From Alphaproteobacteria bacterium (GTDB taxonomy: Bacteria; Pseudomonadota; Alphaproteobacteria; Rhodobacterales; Rhodobacteraceae): a stretch of DNA of 15,088 bases. This document shows positions 6,773 through 13,825 of the stretch, piece by piece. The stretch's first letter is position 1; each line of letters starts with the position of its first letter. A program made the translations under genes and the position numbers. Location of the stretch: positions 1 through 15,088 of the forward strand of contig JAUIBJ010000023.1 in NCBI GenBank assembly GCA_030428025.1, given 5' to 3'. The notes below the pieces were generated by a model. That model saw only the letters and a list, made by a program, of their open reading frames with translations, did no database searches and was not told where the DNA came from.

Positions 6773-6814
6773 CGCGATCGGCCACCGCCGGTCTACATTA
6801 CGGGAAGTACGCAG

Positions 6815-7510
6815 ATGTTCGGACGCCTTTCAGCACTGACCGGGGGTCAGACCCCCCGCGCCGGGTTCGGCTGGTCGTCGAAGATGGCGGAAAGAGAAGA
6901 GACCGGGCCGGTCCTGTCCGGCCTGATCTCGGGCACGCGGGTCGCGACGGCCATGGGCTGGCGCCCGGTGGAAACCATCCTGCCGGGAGAGAAGGTGCTG
7001 ACCTTCGATGCCGGGCTACAGACGGTGACCGAGGTCAACCGGCGGCCATTCTGGATCTCGGAGGAGCCCTGCCCGCGCAGTTTCTGGCCGATCGAGGTGC
7101 CGGTGGGCGTGCTGGGCAACCGCGACGTGATGCACCTTCTGCCGGACCAGTACATCATGGTGGAAAGCGATGCCGCCGAAGACCTTTTCGGCGATCCGTT
7201 CTCGCTGATCCCGGCGAAGGCGATGGACGAATTGTCGAACGCGTTCCGGGTGCCGCCGCAGGAGGGATTCGAGGTGGTCCGTCTGCATTTCGCCGCCGAT
7301 CAGGTGGTGTTCGGAAAGAATGGCAGCCTGTTCTTCTGTCCCGCCCGGCGCAACGTGCTGGATTTTGCGGGAAGCGATCGGCCGGAGGATCCGATGTATG
7401 CGATCCTCTCCATCGACGAGGCGCGTTTTTTGGCCGCGCGGATCGAGGAAGAGGCCTCCGCCGTTCCGGTTGCGTGCAGACGGCAAGGCGTTTCCGGCAT
7501 GCCGGCCTGA
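6815..7510 (+). CDS. Hint-domain (Hint_2-like) protein lacking the catalytic residues
   Basis: A 231-aa protein with a hedgehog/intein-type domain starting near residue 35. SGLISGTRVATAMGWRPVE and ILPGEKVLTFDAG (35-67) match the Hint opening CFxxGTxIxTxxGxxPVExLxxGDxVLT. PVGVLG and LLPDQYIMVES (96-118) match the PVxIxAGALG...SPDHRVLL block. LSIDEARFLAARI (198-210) matches the common C-terminal tail. The position of the nucleophilic Cys is Gly36 and the PDH His is Gln112. A third usual His/Asp-containing block reads FAADQVVF. Self-cleavage is therefore improbable, and a binding or structural role is inferred. No signal peptide is visible. The start at 6815 has GGGAAG seven nt upstream. The frame is open much further 5', but that region is spacer and another frame of the sulfotransferase gene. 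Confidence 0.8.
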   Translation: MFGRLSALTGGQTPRAGFGWSSKMAEREETGPVLSGLISGTRVATAMGWRPVETILPGEKVLTFDAGLQTVTEVNRRPFWISEEPCPRSFWPIEVPVGVLGNRDVMHLLPDQYIMVESDAAEDLFGDPFSLIPAKAMDELSNAFRVPPQEGFEVVRLHFAADQVVFGKNGSLFFCPARRNVLDFAGSDRPEDPMYAILSIDEARFLAARIEEEASAVPVACRRQGVSGMPA

Positions 7511-7525
7511 TCCGGTGCCGGCGAA

Positions 7526-7563
7526 GAAACCGCGCGGCTGCTTGGAGGGGGCCGCGCGGTTTC
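7526..7563. terminator. Strong bidirectional hairpin terminator between convergent genes
   Basis: GAAACCGCGCGGC (7526-7538) and GCCGCGCGGTTTC (7551-7563) form a perfect 13-bp stem with a 12-nt loop. It fills the 74-nt gap between the Hint gene (+) and the FadB-type gene (-). The stem ends in AAA/TTT pairs, so each strand has a few T residues at the 3' base, fitting a shared terminator. Confidence 0.8.
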
Positions 7564-7584
7564 GATCTTCGGAGGGACCGGGGC

Positions 7585-9780
7585 TCAGGCGGCCCGTGCT
7601 GCGGAACCGAACCGGGCATAGAAGCTCTGGCCCGTCTCGCCCATCTGGCGCAGAAGGTCCGGTGCGGCAAAGCGGGGCCCGTGCGCCTGGGCCAACTGCC
7701 CGCAGCGCTCGACCGCGTAGGCCGCGCCGATGATGTCGAGCCAGGAGAACGGCCCACCCGACCACGGCGCGAAACCCCAGCCGAGGATGGCGCCCACATC
7801 ACCCTCGCGGATGTCCTCGAGCACGCCTTCTTCAAGCGCGCGTACGGCCTCCAGCGCCTGAACGAACATCAGCCGGTGCTGGACGGCGATCAGATCGGGC
7901 TGGGTTTCGGCGCGCGGAAATCTCTCGGCCAGACCGGGCCAGTAACCCTGCCGCTTGCCGGCCTCGTCATAGTCGTAGAACCCGGCCTTGGCCTTGCGGC
8001 CCAGACGGCCCTCGCCTTCCATCCAGAAGATCACCTCGTCGATGGCCGCGTCGGGGTAGGCGTCGCCCATCGCCGCGCGGGTGGCGCGGGCGATCTTGGC
8101 ACCGAGGTCGATGGAAGTCTCGTCGACCAGTTGCAGCGGGCCCACGGGAAAGCCCAACTGCCGTGCCGCGTTGTCGATGAGCGCGGGCGCGACGCCCTCG
8201 GCCACCATTCGGATGCCTTCGTTGATATAGGGGATGATGCAGCGGTTGGCGTAGAAGAAACGCGCGTCGTTCACCGCGATCGGTGTCTTGCGGATTTGCC
8301 GGACGAAATCCAGCGCCTTTGCCACGGCGCGCGGGCCGGTTTGCTGCCCCTTGATTATCTCGACCAGCATCATCTTCTCGACGGGCGAGAAGAAGTGGAT
8401 GCCGATGAACTGCCCGGGGGTGTCGGACGCTTTCGCAAGCTCGGTGATCGGCAGGGTAGAGGTGTTGGTGGCGAAGATGCAGTCGGGTCCCACATGGGCC
8501 AGCGCCTGTTTCGTCACCTCGGCCTTGACCTTGGGATCCTCGAACACCGCCTCGACGATCAGGTCGCAGCCTGCGAGCGCCGCGTAATCGGTGGTGGCGG
8601 TGATGAGGTCGAGGGCGGCGGCCTTCTTTTCTTCGGTGGCCTTGCCGCGCTTGATGCCCTTGTCCATGTAGCTGGCGGTATAGGCTTTGCCCTTGTCCGC
8701 CGCCTCCTGCTTCTGGTCGATCAGCACCACCTCGATGCCCGCCATGGCCGAGACGAGCGCGATGCCCGCGCCCATCATGCCGGCGCCCAGAACGCCCAGT
8801 TTCCGGACCTTCTGGTCCGGCACGTCGGGTCGGTTGGCGCCTTTCTCCAGCGCCTCCTTGTTGACGAAGAGCGACCGGATCATCGCCGAGGAGGACGGGT
8901 TCATCAACACATTGGTGAACCAGCGCGCCTCGATCCTGAGCGCGGTGTCGAAATCCACCAGCGCGCCCTCATAGACCGCCGAAAGGAGCGCCCTTGCCGC
9001 CGGAAAGGCGCCCTGGGTTTCCTTGTTTACCATGGCGCTGGCGCCGACGAAGGTCATGAAGCCCGCCGGGTGATAAGGGGCACCGCCGGGCATCTTGTAG
9101 CCCTTCTCGTCCCACGGTTTGACAATGGCGGGGTCCGACAGGACCCATTCCTTGGCGCGGTCGAGCAATTCGTCCGCCGGAACGACCTCGTCGACCACGC
9201 CCGCGCTTTTCGCCTTCTTCGGATCGTTCAGCTTGCCCTGAAGCAGCAGCGGCGAGGCCGCCATCGCGCCCATCTTGCGCACCAGCCGCGTGGTGCCGCC
9301 CGCGCCGGGGAAGATGCCCACCATGATCTCAGGCAGGCCGATCCTGGCCTTGGGGTTGTCGGCGGCGAAGATGCGGTGGCAGGCGAGCGGAAGCTCCAGC
9401 CCGATGCCGAGCGCGGTGCCGGGCAGGGCGGCGGCGATGGGCTTGCCGCCCCTGTTCTTGTCGTCCATCCCCGCACGTTCGATCTTGCGCAGGATGCCGT
9501 GAATTCCCATCACGCCCTCGAACAGACCGCGGGCGGGCTCGTCGCCGGCCATCTCCTTCATTTTCGCTATGACGTTGAGGTCCATCCCCCCGGCGAAAGA
9601 CCCCTCCTTGCCGGAGGTGATGACGACGCCCTTCACCGCCTCGTCGGCCAGCGCGTCGTCGATCAGCCCGTCGAGTTCCGGCCAGGCTTCCATCGTCATC
9701 ACGTTCATGGACTTGCCTTCGGTGTTCCAGGTGATGACAGCGACGCCGTCGGCGCCCTTTTCCATCGTGAAATCGGTCAT
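7585..9780 (-). CDS. fadB: Fatty-acid oxidation complex alpha subunit (enoyl-CoA hydratase/3-hydroxyacyl-CoA dehydrogenase)
   Basis: A 731-aa bifunctional enzyme that hydrates trans-2-enoyl-CoA and oxidises the 3-hydroxyacyl-CoA with NAD+. Residues 1-200 are a crotonase domain: SFAGGMDL (61-68, oxyanion hole), ALGIGLELPLACH with Glu129, and GLPEIMVGIFPGAGG with Glu151. These are the two catalytic Glu, spaced 22 rather than the 20 of E. coli FadB. A Rossmann NAD site follows (GVLGAGMMGAGI, 329-340), then catalytic His462 in IHFFSPVEKMM and the FFYANRCIIPYINEG start of the dehydrogenase C-terminal domains. Full length and intact. Whether it is closer to FadB or FadJ cannot be decided here, so the symbol is nominal. 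The ATG at 9778-9780 overlaps the cupin stop by 4 nt (ATGA), implying coupled translation. It is the last gene of the operon, ending before the hairpin at 7526-7563. Confidence 0.95.
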   Translation of the reverse strand: MTDFTMEKGADGVAVITWNTEGKSMNVMTMEAWPELDGLIDDALADEAVKGVVITSGKEGSFAGGMDLNVIAKMKEMAGDEPARGLFEGVMGIHGILRKIERAGMDDKNRGGKPIAAALPGTALGIGLELPLACHRIFAADNPKARIGLPEIMVGIFPGAGGTTRLVRKMGAMAASPLLLQGKLNDPKKAKSAGVVDEVVPADELLDRAKEWVLSDPAIVKPWDEKGYKMPGGAPYHPAGFMTFVGASAMVNKETQGAFPAARALLSAVYEGALVDFDTALRIEARWFTNVLMNPSSSAMIRSLFVNKEALEKGANRPDVPDQKVRKLGVLGAGMMGAGIALVSAMAGIEVVLIDQKQEAADKGKAYTASYMDKGIKRGKATEEKKAAALDLITATTDYAALAGCDLIVEAVFEDPKVKAEVTKQALAHVGPDCIFATNTSTLPITELAKASDTPGQFIGIHFFSPVEKMMLVEIIKGQQTGPRAVAKALDFVRQIRKTPIAVNDARFFYANRCIIPYINEGIRMVAEGVAPALIDNAARQLGFPVGPLQLVDETSIDLGAKIARATRAAMGDAYPDAAIDEVIFWMEGEGRLGRKAKAGFYDYDEAGKRQGYWPGLAERFPRAETQPDLIAVQHRLMFVQALEAVRALEEGVLEDIREGDVGAILGWGFAPWSGGPFSWLDIIGAAYAVERCGQLAQAHGPRFAAPDLLRQMGETGQSFYARFGSAARAA

Positions 9781-10262
9781 GTCTCGCTTCCCTTTCCGGG
9801 GGTTTCGTAGGGGCGGCCGTCCTTGTGGGTGAAGCTGGCCCGCCCGTCCTTCAGTTCGACCTCGAGGTCGACATCGGAATAGGTGGCGCGCTCGGGGTTC
9901 CGACGCGATCCGACGACGAGGAACCGCGCCTCGGCGCCGCTCTTGTTGATCAGCTGGTGCCCGTTGGCCTCGCCCGCCGGGAAGGCGGCGCAATCGCCGG
10001 GGCGCATCGGCGTCTCGCCCTCGTCCGTCACCAGCGTGCATTCCCCTTGCGTCACCATCACGAACTCGTCCTCGTGATGGTGCCAGTGCCGCAGCGAGGA
10101 TTTCGCGCCCGGCTCAAGGATCACCAGATTGGCGCCGAACTGGGTGAGCCCGCCCGCATCGCCCAGCCGCAGCGACGACCGCCCGTCCATCTCGCTGGCG
10201 TAAGGTTCGGGATAGATCGAGCCGGTCCTGACCGGCACCTTGTCCACGTCGATCACGCCCAT
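9777..10262 (-). CDS. Cupin-domain protein embedded in the beta-oxidation operon
   Basis: A 161-aa single-domain cupin. Motif 1 is complete: Gly52, then His59-x-His61 in RHWHHHEDEF, Glu66 and Gly73. Motif 2 is GDCAAFPAGEANGHQLIN (89-106), with His102 as the last metal ligand. The metal site is therefore intact and may hold Fe, Mn, Zn or Ni. Cupins range from dioxygenases and isomerases to sensors, so I assign no reaction. The N-terminal segment (RTGSIYPEPYASEMDGR) and the charged C-terminal tail (SDVDLEVELKDGRASFTHKDGRPYE) suggest the small cupin group often annotated only by domain. The start lies 3 nt after the thiolase stop, with AGAGGG inside the thiolase 3' end. The stop overlaps the next start (ATGA). 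This tight packing makes it a genuine operon member. Confidence 0.88.
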   Translation of the reverse strand: MGVIDVDKVPVRTGSIYPEPYASEMDGRSSLRLGDAGGLTQFGANLVILEPGAKSSLRHWHHHEDEFVMVTQGECTLVTDEGETPMRPGDCAAFPAGEANGHQLINKSGAEARFLVVGSRRNPERATYSDVDLEVELKDGRASFTHKDGRPYETPGKGSET

Positions 10263-10265
10263 GGC

Positions 10266-11477
10266 TCAGACCCTCTCGATGATCGTGGCCGCGCCCATGC
10301 CCGAGGCGACGCAGAGCGTGGCGAGGCCGGTGCCCTTGCCGGTGCGCTCCAGCTCATCGAGCAGTGTGCCGAGGATCATGGCGCCGGTGGCGCCCAGCGG
10401 GTGGCCCATTGCGATGGCGCCGCCGTTCACGTTGACGCGGTCGTGATCCACGTCGAAGGCCTGCATGAAACGCAGCACCACCGCCGAAAACGCCTCGTTA
10501 ACCTCGAAAAGGTCGATATCGTCGATCTCCATGCCGCCGTCGGCCAGTGCCTTGCGCGTGGCCGGCACCGGACCCGTCAGCATGATCGTCGGATCGGTGC
10601 CGATTTTGGTGGTCTGCCGGATGCGGGCGCGGGGGATGAGGCCGTATTTCTGGCCAAAGGCCTTCGAGCCAACCAGAAGCCCCGCAGCCCCATCGACGAT
10701 GCCGCTGGAATTGCCGGCGTGGTGGATATGCTCGATTTTCTCCAGATGCGGGTATTTCAGCTTTGCCACCGCGTCAAAGCCCGGCATCACCTCGCCGATC
10801 TGCTGGAACGCGGGGTTTAGGCTGCCGAGCGCCTGCATGTCGGTGTCGGGGCGCATGTATTCGTCGCGGTCGAGGATGGTCAGCCCGTTCTGGTCCTTGA
10901 CGGGGACAATCGACTTGTCGAACCGCTTCTCCTTCCAGGCTTTCGCCGCGCGCTTCTGGCTTTCCACGGCCAGCGCGTCGGCCGCGTCGCGGGAAAAACC
11001 GTATTCGGTGGCGATGATGTCGGCCGCGATGCCCTGCGGCACGAAATAGCTCTCCATGGCGACCGAGGGATCGACGGCGATGGCCGCCCCGTCCGAGCCC
11101 ATGGCCACGCGCCCCATCATCTCGACCCCGCCGGCGATATAGGCCTCGCCCGCCCCGCCGCGCACCTGGTTGGCTGCGAGGTTTACCGCCTCCAGCCCGG
11201 AGGCGCAGAAACGGTTGATCGCAAGGCCCGGAATACGCTCGTCAAGCTCCGAGGCCAGAACCGCGGTACGGGCCAGACAGCCGCCTTGCTCGCCCACCTG
11301 GGTGACGTTGCCCCAGATCACGTCCTCCACCGCCAGCCCGTCGAGCCCGTTGCGGGATTTCAGCGCGTCGAGCACCTGGGCCGACAGGCGCAGGGCGGTC
11401 ACCTCCTGCAGGGCGCCATCCTTGCGGCCCTTGCCGCGGGGGGTGCGGATGGCGTCGTAGATATAGGCGTCAGACAT
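10266..11477 (-). CDS. Acetyl-CoA C-acyltransferase (thiolase)
   Basis: Thiolytic cleavage of 3-ketoacyl-CoA, the last step of beta-oxidation. The protein is 403 aa. The nucleophile Cys91 is in NRFCASGLEAVN. Also present are the HHAGNSSGIVDGAAG block, VNEAFSA, His359 in GGAIAMGHPLGATGA, and the second catalytic Cys389 in LCVASGMGAATIIERV. All thiolase signatures are intact. It serves as the FadA/FadI-type partner of the alpha subunit encoded two genes downstream. Biosynthetic acetyl-CoA acetyltransferases share the fold, but the operon context favours degradation. Two consecutive ATGs exist. The second (11475-11477) is chosen because GGAG then lies 5 nt upstream; the first would leave only 2 nt. 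It starts 13 nt after the GST stop. Confidence 0.94.
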   Translation of the reverse strand: MSDAYIYDAIRTPRGKGRKDGALQEVTALRLSAQVLDALKSRNGLDGLAVEDVIWGNVTQVGEQGGCLARTAVLASELDERIPGLAINRFCASGLEAVNLAANQVRGGAGEAYIAGGVEMMGRVAMGSDGAAIAVDPSVAMESYFVPQGIAADIIATEYGFSRDAADALAVESQKRAAKAWKEKRFDKSIVPVKDQNGLTILDRDEYMRPDTDMQALGSLNPAFQQIGEVMPGFDAVAKLKYPHLEKIEHIHHAGNSSGIVDGAAGLLVGSKAFGQKYGLIPRARIRQTTKIGTDPTIMLTGPVPATRKALADGGMEIDDIDLFEVNEAFSAVVLRFMQAFDVDHDRVNVNGGAIAMGHPLGATGAMILGTLLDELERTGKGTGLATLCVASGMGAATIIERV

Positions 11478-11490
11478 CATGTCTCCTTTC

Positions 11491-12129
11491 TCAGGCCCGG
11501 TCGGCGGGGCTGCCGGGCATCAGGTCGTAGGGGTGTTTCCAGCCCGGCGTGGTTTCGATGTTCGAAAGCCACCGGTCGATATCGGGCCAGTCCTTCCGGT
11601 CGAAACCGAAGGGCTCGGGATAGAAGAGATAGCCGCAGCAGGAGAGATCGGCATTGGTGATCCCGTCGCCAACGATCCAGTCGCGCCCTTCCAGATGCGC
11701 GTTCAGAACCTGATAGGCGGCTTTCAGCCGGCCGTGCAGGAAGGCGATCACCTCGGCCGGACGCTTCTCCTCGGGCAGGAAATTCATCAGGAAGCGGGTC
11801 ATCCCGGCCTGGCTGGAGAGCTTGTGATTGTCCCACAGCACCCAGCGGAACGCCTCGTAGTTCTCGGCATGGCTTTTGCCGCCGAACTTGCCGGACTTCT
11901 CGGTCACATAGGCCTGGATTGCGCCGGATTGCGAGGTCTTGAAATCCCCGTCGATCAGAACGGGCACCTCGCCCATTTCGTTGATCTCGGCACGATAGCT
12001 GTCGGTGCGGGTCTCCCCGCCGAAGAAATCGACATGGACCGGCGTCCAGTCGAGGCCGGAGAGCTCCAGAGCCAGCGCCGCCTTGTAGGCATTGCCGCTT
12101 TCGCCGAAGCAGTAGAGTTGAATGGTCAT
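11491..12129 (-). CDS. Glutathione S-transferase family protein
   Basis: A 212-aa protein with a thioredoxin-like N-terminal half (1-78) and an all-helical C-terminal half. The GSH-site features are FGESGNAYK (8-16; Ser11 is the likely activating hydroxyl), the cis-Pro strand GEVPVLIDG (53-61) and TSQSGAI (65-71, gamma-Glu binding). The C-terminal cap motif is ITNADLSCCGYLFY (157-170). The fold and site are intact, but the electrophile is unknown. The start at 12129 has GGAGG 6 nt upstream. The frame is open further 5', but that extension falls in the inverted-repeat spacer. It lies 13 nt before the thiolase, so the two are co-transcribed. A GST among fatty-acid oxidation genes may detoxify enoyl- or aldehyde-type intermediates; this is inference only. 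Confidence 0.9.
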   Translation of the reverse strand: MTIQLYCFGESGNAYKAALALELSGLDWTPVHVDFFGGETRTDSYRAEINEMGEVPVLIDGDFKTSQSGAIQAYVTEKSGKFGGKSHAENYEAFRWVLWDNHKLSSQAGMTRFLMNFLPEEKRPAEVIAFLHGRLKAAYQVLNAHLEGRDWIVGDGITNADLSCCGYLFYPEPFGFDRKDWPDIDRWLSNIETTPGWKHPYDLMPGSPADRA

Positions 12130-12171
12130 GTGCGTCCTCCCGATGTGGCGCCTTTGGCGGCCTTTGCGTTT

Positions 12172-12193
12172 GAGTATTTCCGGCAAGATGAAG
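12172..12193 (+). repeat. 22-nt inverted-repeat arm (left)
   Basis: GAGTATTTC-C-GGCAAGATGAAG recurs in inverted orientation at 12341-12362 with one mismatch, at the tenth base. It lies in the 271-nt non-coding spacer between the LCAD-type gene and the GST gene. I recall similar GAGTATTT...AAGATGAAG elements scattered between genes in Rhodobacteraceae, but that is memory and not a search. Confidence 0.75.
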
Positions 12194-12340
12194 TAGGGGC
12201 GCGTTTACCCGGGGTTAACCTCGATCGGGTTCTGTAGGAGGCGCGGTACAGGCTGGAGAGCCGATGACCGCGCAAGGTGAAGCCCTGTCCCGTCCCGGAT
12301 GCCAAGCGGCCAGCGGACGGGGCGGGGTGGACGGGCCATT

Positions 12341-12362
12341 CTTCATCTTGCCCGAAATACTC
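12341..12362 (-). repeat. 22-nt inverted-repeat arm (right)
   Basis: On the minus strand it reads GAGTATTTC-G-GGCAAGATGAAG, pairing with 12172-12193 at 21 of 22 positions. The 147 nt between the arms contain no supported gene; a GGTTAACC palindrome is at about 12213-12220. The arm ends 38 nt after the LCAD-type stop. Confidence 0.75.
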
Positions 12363-12400
12363 CCGCCGGAGGCATCGCCACGCTGCAGCTGCAAGGTCGG

Positions 12401-13558
12401 TCATTGCGAGGCGCCTTCCTTGCCGAATTGCCGCGAAATCAGCTCCTTCATGATCTCGTTGGTGCCGCCATAGATGCGCTGCACGCGGGCATCGGCCCAC
12501 ATCCCGGCGATGTCGTATTCGGCCATGTAGCCATAGCCGCCATGGAGCTGCACGCACTCGTCGAGCACCTCCCATTGCGCATCGGTCAGCCAGTATTTCG
12601 CCATCGCCGCCTTTTCGACGGTCAGCCTGCCGGCGATATGCTCGGCGATGCACTCGTCGAGGAAGGCGCGGGCGACCTTCGTCTTGGTCAGGCATTCGGC
12701 CAGCTTGAAGCGGGTGTTCTGGAATTGCAGGATCGGGCCTCCGAAGGCCTGGCGTTCGGAGGTATAGCGAAGGGTGCGCTCAACGCCGCCTTCCATTGCT
12801 CCCTGGGCCCCGCAGGCGATGATCAGCCTTTCCTGCGGCAATTGCTCCATCATCTGGTAGAAGCCGCGCCCCTCCTCGCCGCCGAGGATGTTCTCGGGCG
12901 GCACCTCGACATTGTCGAAGAAGAGCTCGGAGGTGTCGGCGGCATGCGCGCCCACCTTCTCGAGGTTGCGCCCGCGCGAGAAACCACAGGCCTCCTCGGT
13001 CTCGACCACCACCAGTGAAATGCCCTTCGCGCCCTGCGAAGGATCGGTCTTGGCAGCGACCACGATCAACTCGGCATGCTGGCCGTTGGTGATGAATGTC
13101 TTCTGCCCGGAGAGCCGATAGGCGTTGCCATCGCGAAGCGCCTTCGTCTTCATCCCCTGCAGGTCGGAGCCGGCGGCGGGTTCGGTCATCGCCAGCGCGC
13201 CCACCATCTCGCCGCGCGCCATCTTCGGCAACCAGCGTTTCTTCTGGTTCTCGGAGCCATAGGCGAGGATGTAATGCGCCACGATGCCGGAATGGATCGG
13301 ATTGCCCCAGGAGGCCAGGTTGGCGCGGGACTGTTCGATGCAGATCACCGCCTCGTGGCCAAAATCGCCGCCCGCGCCCCCGTACTCCTCGGGGATCGAG
13401 GGGCAGAGCAGGCCCAACTCACCCGCCCGGTTCCAGGTCTCGCGGTCCATCTGGCCCTCGCGGCGCCAGCGCTCGAAATGGGGCGCCCATTCCTCGGCGA
13501 TGAACTTCGCCGTCATCTCGGACAGCATCCGGTGCTCGTCCGTCATCCATGCCGACAT
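12401..13558 (-). CDS. Acyl-CoA dehydrogenase, long-chain (LCAD) type
   Basis: A FAD-dependent dehydrogenase of 385 aa forming trans-2-enoyl-CoA. Signatures are AMTEPAAGSDLQGMKTKA (123-140), YRLSGQKTFITNG (147-159), the flavin-contact segment FGGPILQFQNTRFKLAE, and VQLHGGYGYMAEY near the C-terminus. The C-terminal block reads IYGGTNEIMKELI, so the Glu used by MCAD and SCAD at YEGT is Gly. The base is instead expected at Glu243 in LPQERLIIA, as in LCAD and isovaleryl-CoA dehydrogenase. The ending YGGTNEIMKELI is what I remember from mammalian LCAD, supporting a long-chain assignment, although branched substrates remain possible. The start at 13558 has GGGAGG 6 nt upstream. It follows the 70-aa gene by 16 nt. 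Confidence 0.93.
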   Translation of the reverse strand: MSAWMTDEHRMLSEMTAKFIAEEWAPHFERWRREGQMDRETWNRAGELGLLCPSIPEEYGGAGGDFGHEAVICIEQSRANLASWGNPIHSGIVAHYILAYGSENQKKRWLPKMARGEMVGALAMTEPAAGSDLQGMKTKALRDGNAYRLSGQKTFITNGQHAELIVVAAKTDPSQGAKGISLVVVETEEACGFSRGRNLEKVGAHAADTSELFFDNVEVPPENILGGEEGRGFYQMMEQLPQERLIIACGAQGAMEGGVERTLRYTSERQAFGGPILQFQNTRFKLAECLTKTKVARAFLDECIAEHIAGRLTVEKAAMAKYWLTDAQWEVLDECVQLHGGYGYMAEYDIAGMWADARVQRIYGGTNEIMKELISRQFGKEGASQ

Positions 13559-13574
13559 GGGCCGCCTCCCTTTC

Positions 13575-13787
13575 TCAGCGCTTGCGCGCGTCCAGTTCCG
13601 AATTGAACAGCCGCAACCGGTGCGCGAACGTGTCCTCGTCGATCACGCTGTCGAAATTCTCGAAGAGGAAGGACAGCGCCTCGCCCTCGTCCAGCCCCGC
13701 CTTGCGGGCGAATGACCGCAAACGCCGGTATCCATCTTCGGTCATTGCGGCGTTGAACCGGCGGGTCAGGCGAAATCGTTTCGGCAT
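13575..13787 (-). CDS. 70-aa ribbon-helix-helix-like protein in the beta-oxidation operon
   Basis: A small protein not recognised by name. Its pattern is a short basic strand (RFRLTRRFNAAM, 4-15), a helix (TEDGYRRLRSFARKAG, 16-31), a turn and a second helix (DEGEALSFLFENFDSV, 33-48), then a basic tail. This is the strand-helix-helix order of Arc/MetJ-type DNA-binding proteins, so a small regulator is possible. The tail after residue 49 is longer than the minimal fold. It is real by context: GGAGG lies 5 nt before the ATG at 13785-13787, and it sits between two acyl-CoA dehydrogenase genes, 38 nt after one and 16 nt before the other. The open frame continues upstream, but only as another frame of the neighbouring gene. 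A REP-like hairpin fills the spacer just before its SD. Confidence 0.75.
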   Translation of the reverse strand: MPKRFRLTRRFNAAMTEDGYRRLRSFARKAGLDEGEALSFLFENFDSVIDEDTFAHRLRLFNSELDARKR

Positions 13788-13795
13788 CTGGTCCT

Positions 13796-13821
13796 CCCGT
13801 AGGGTGCGCTTCAGCGCACCT
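13796..13821 (+). repeat. REP-like hairpin, copy 2 of a 26-nt identical repeat
   Basis: Exact copy of 4116-4141: stem 13803-13809 with 13814-13820, loop TTCA. It occupies most of the 38-nt spacer between the DmdC-type gene and the 70-aa gene. On the minus strand its last bases overlap the start of the GGGAGG Shine-Dalgarno (13793-13798) of the downstream gene. Confidence 0.75.
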
Positions 13822-13825
13822 TCCC

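Noticed and set aside
6568..9810. A 1080-codon open frame on the plus strand
   Set aside because: It runs through the sulfotransferase and Hint genes in another frame and antisense to the FadB-type gene. The composition (His/Gly/Arg/Asp-rich) is that of a GC-rich antisense shadow, and no domain is visible.
9781..10041. N-terminal extension of the FadB-type protein into the cupin region
   Set aside because: The crotonase domain begins naturally at the ATG at 9780, and the extension is the cupin gene in another frame.
12172..12362. Inverted repeat as the ends of an insertion sequence
   Set aside because: Only 147 nt lie between the arms, with no transposase and no visible target duplication. 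A dispersed short repeat is more likely.
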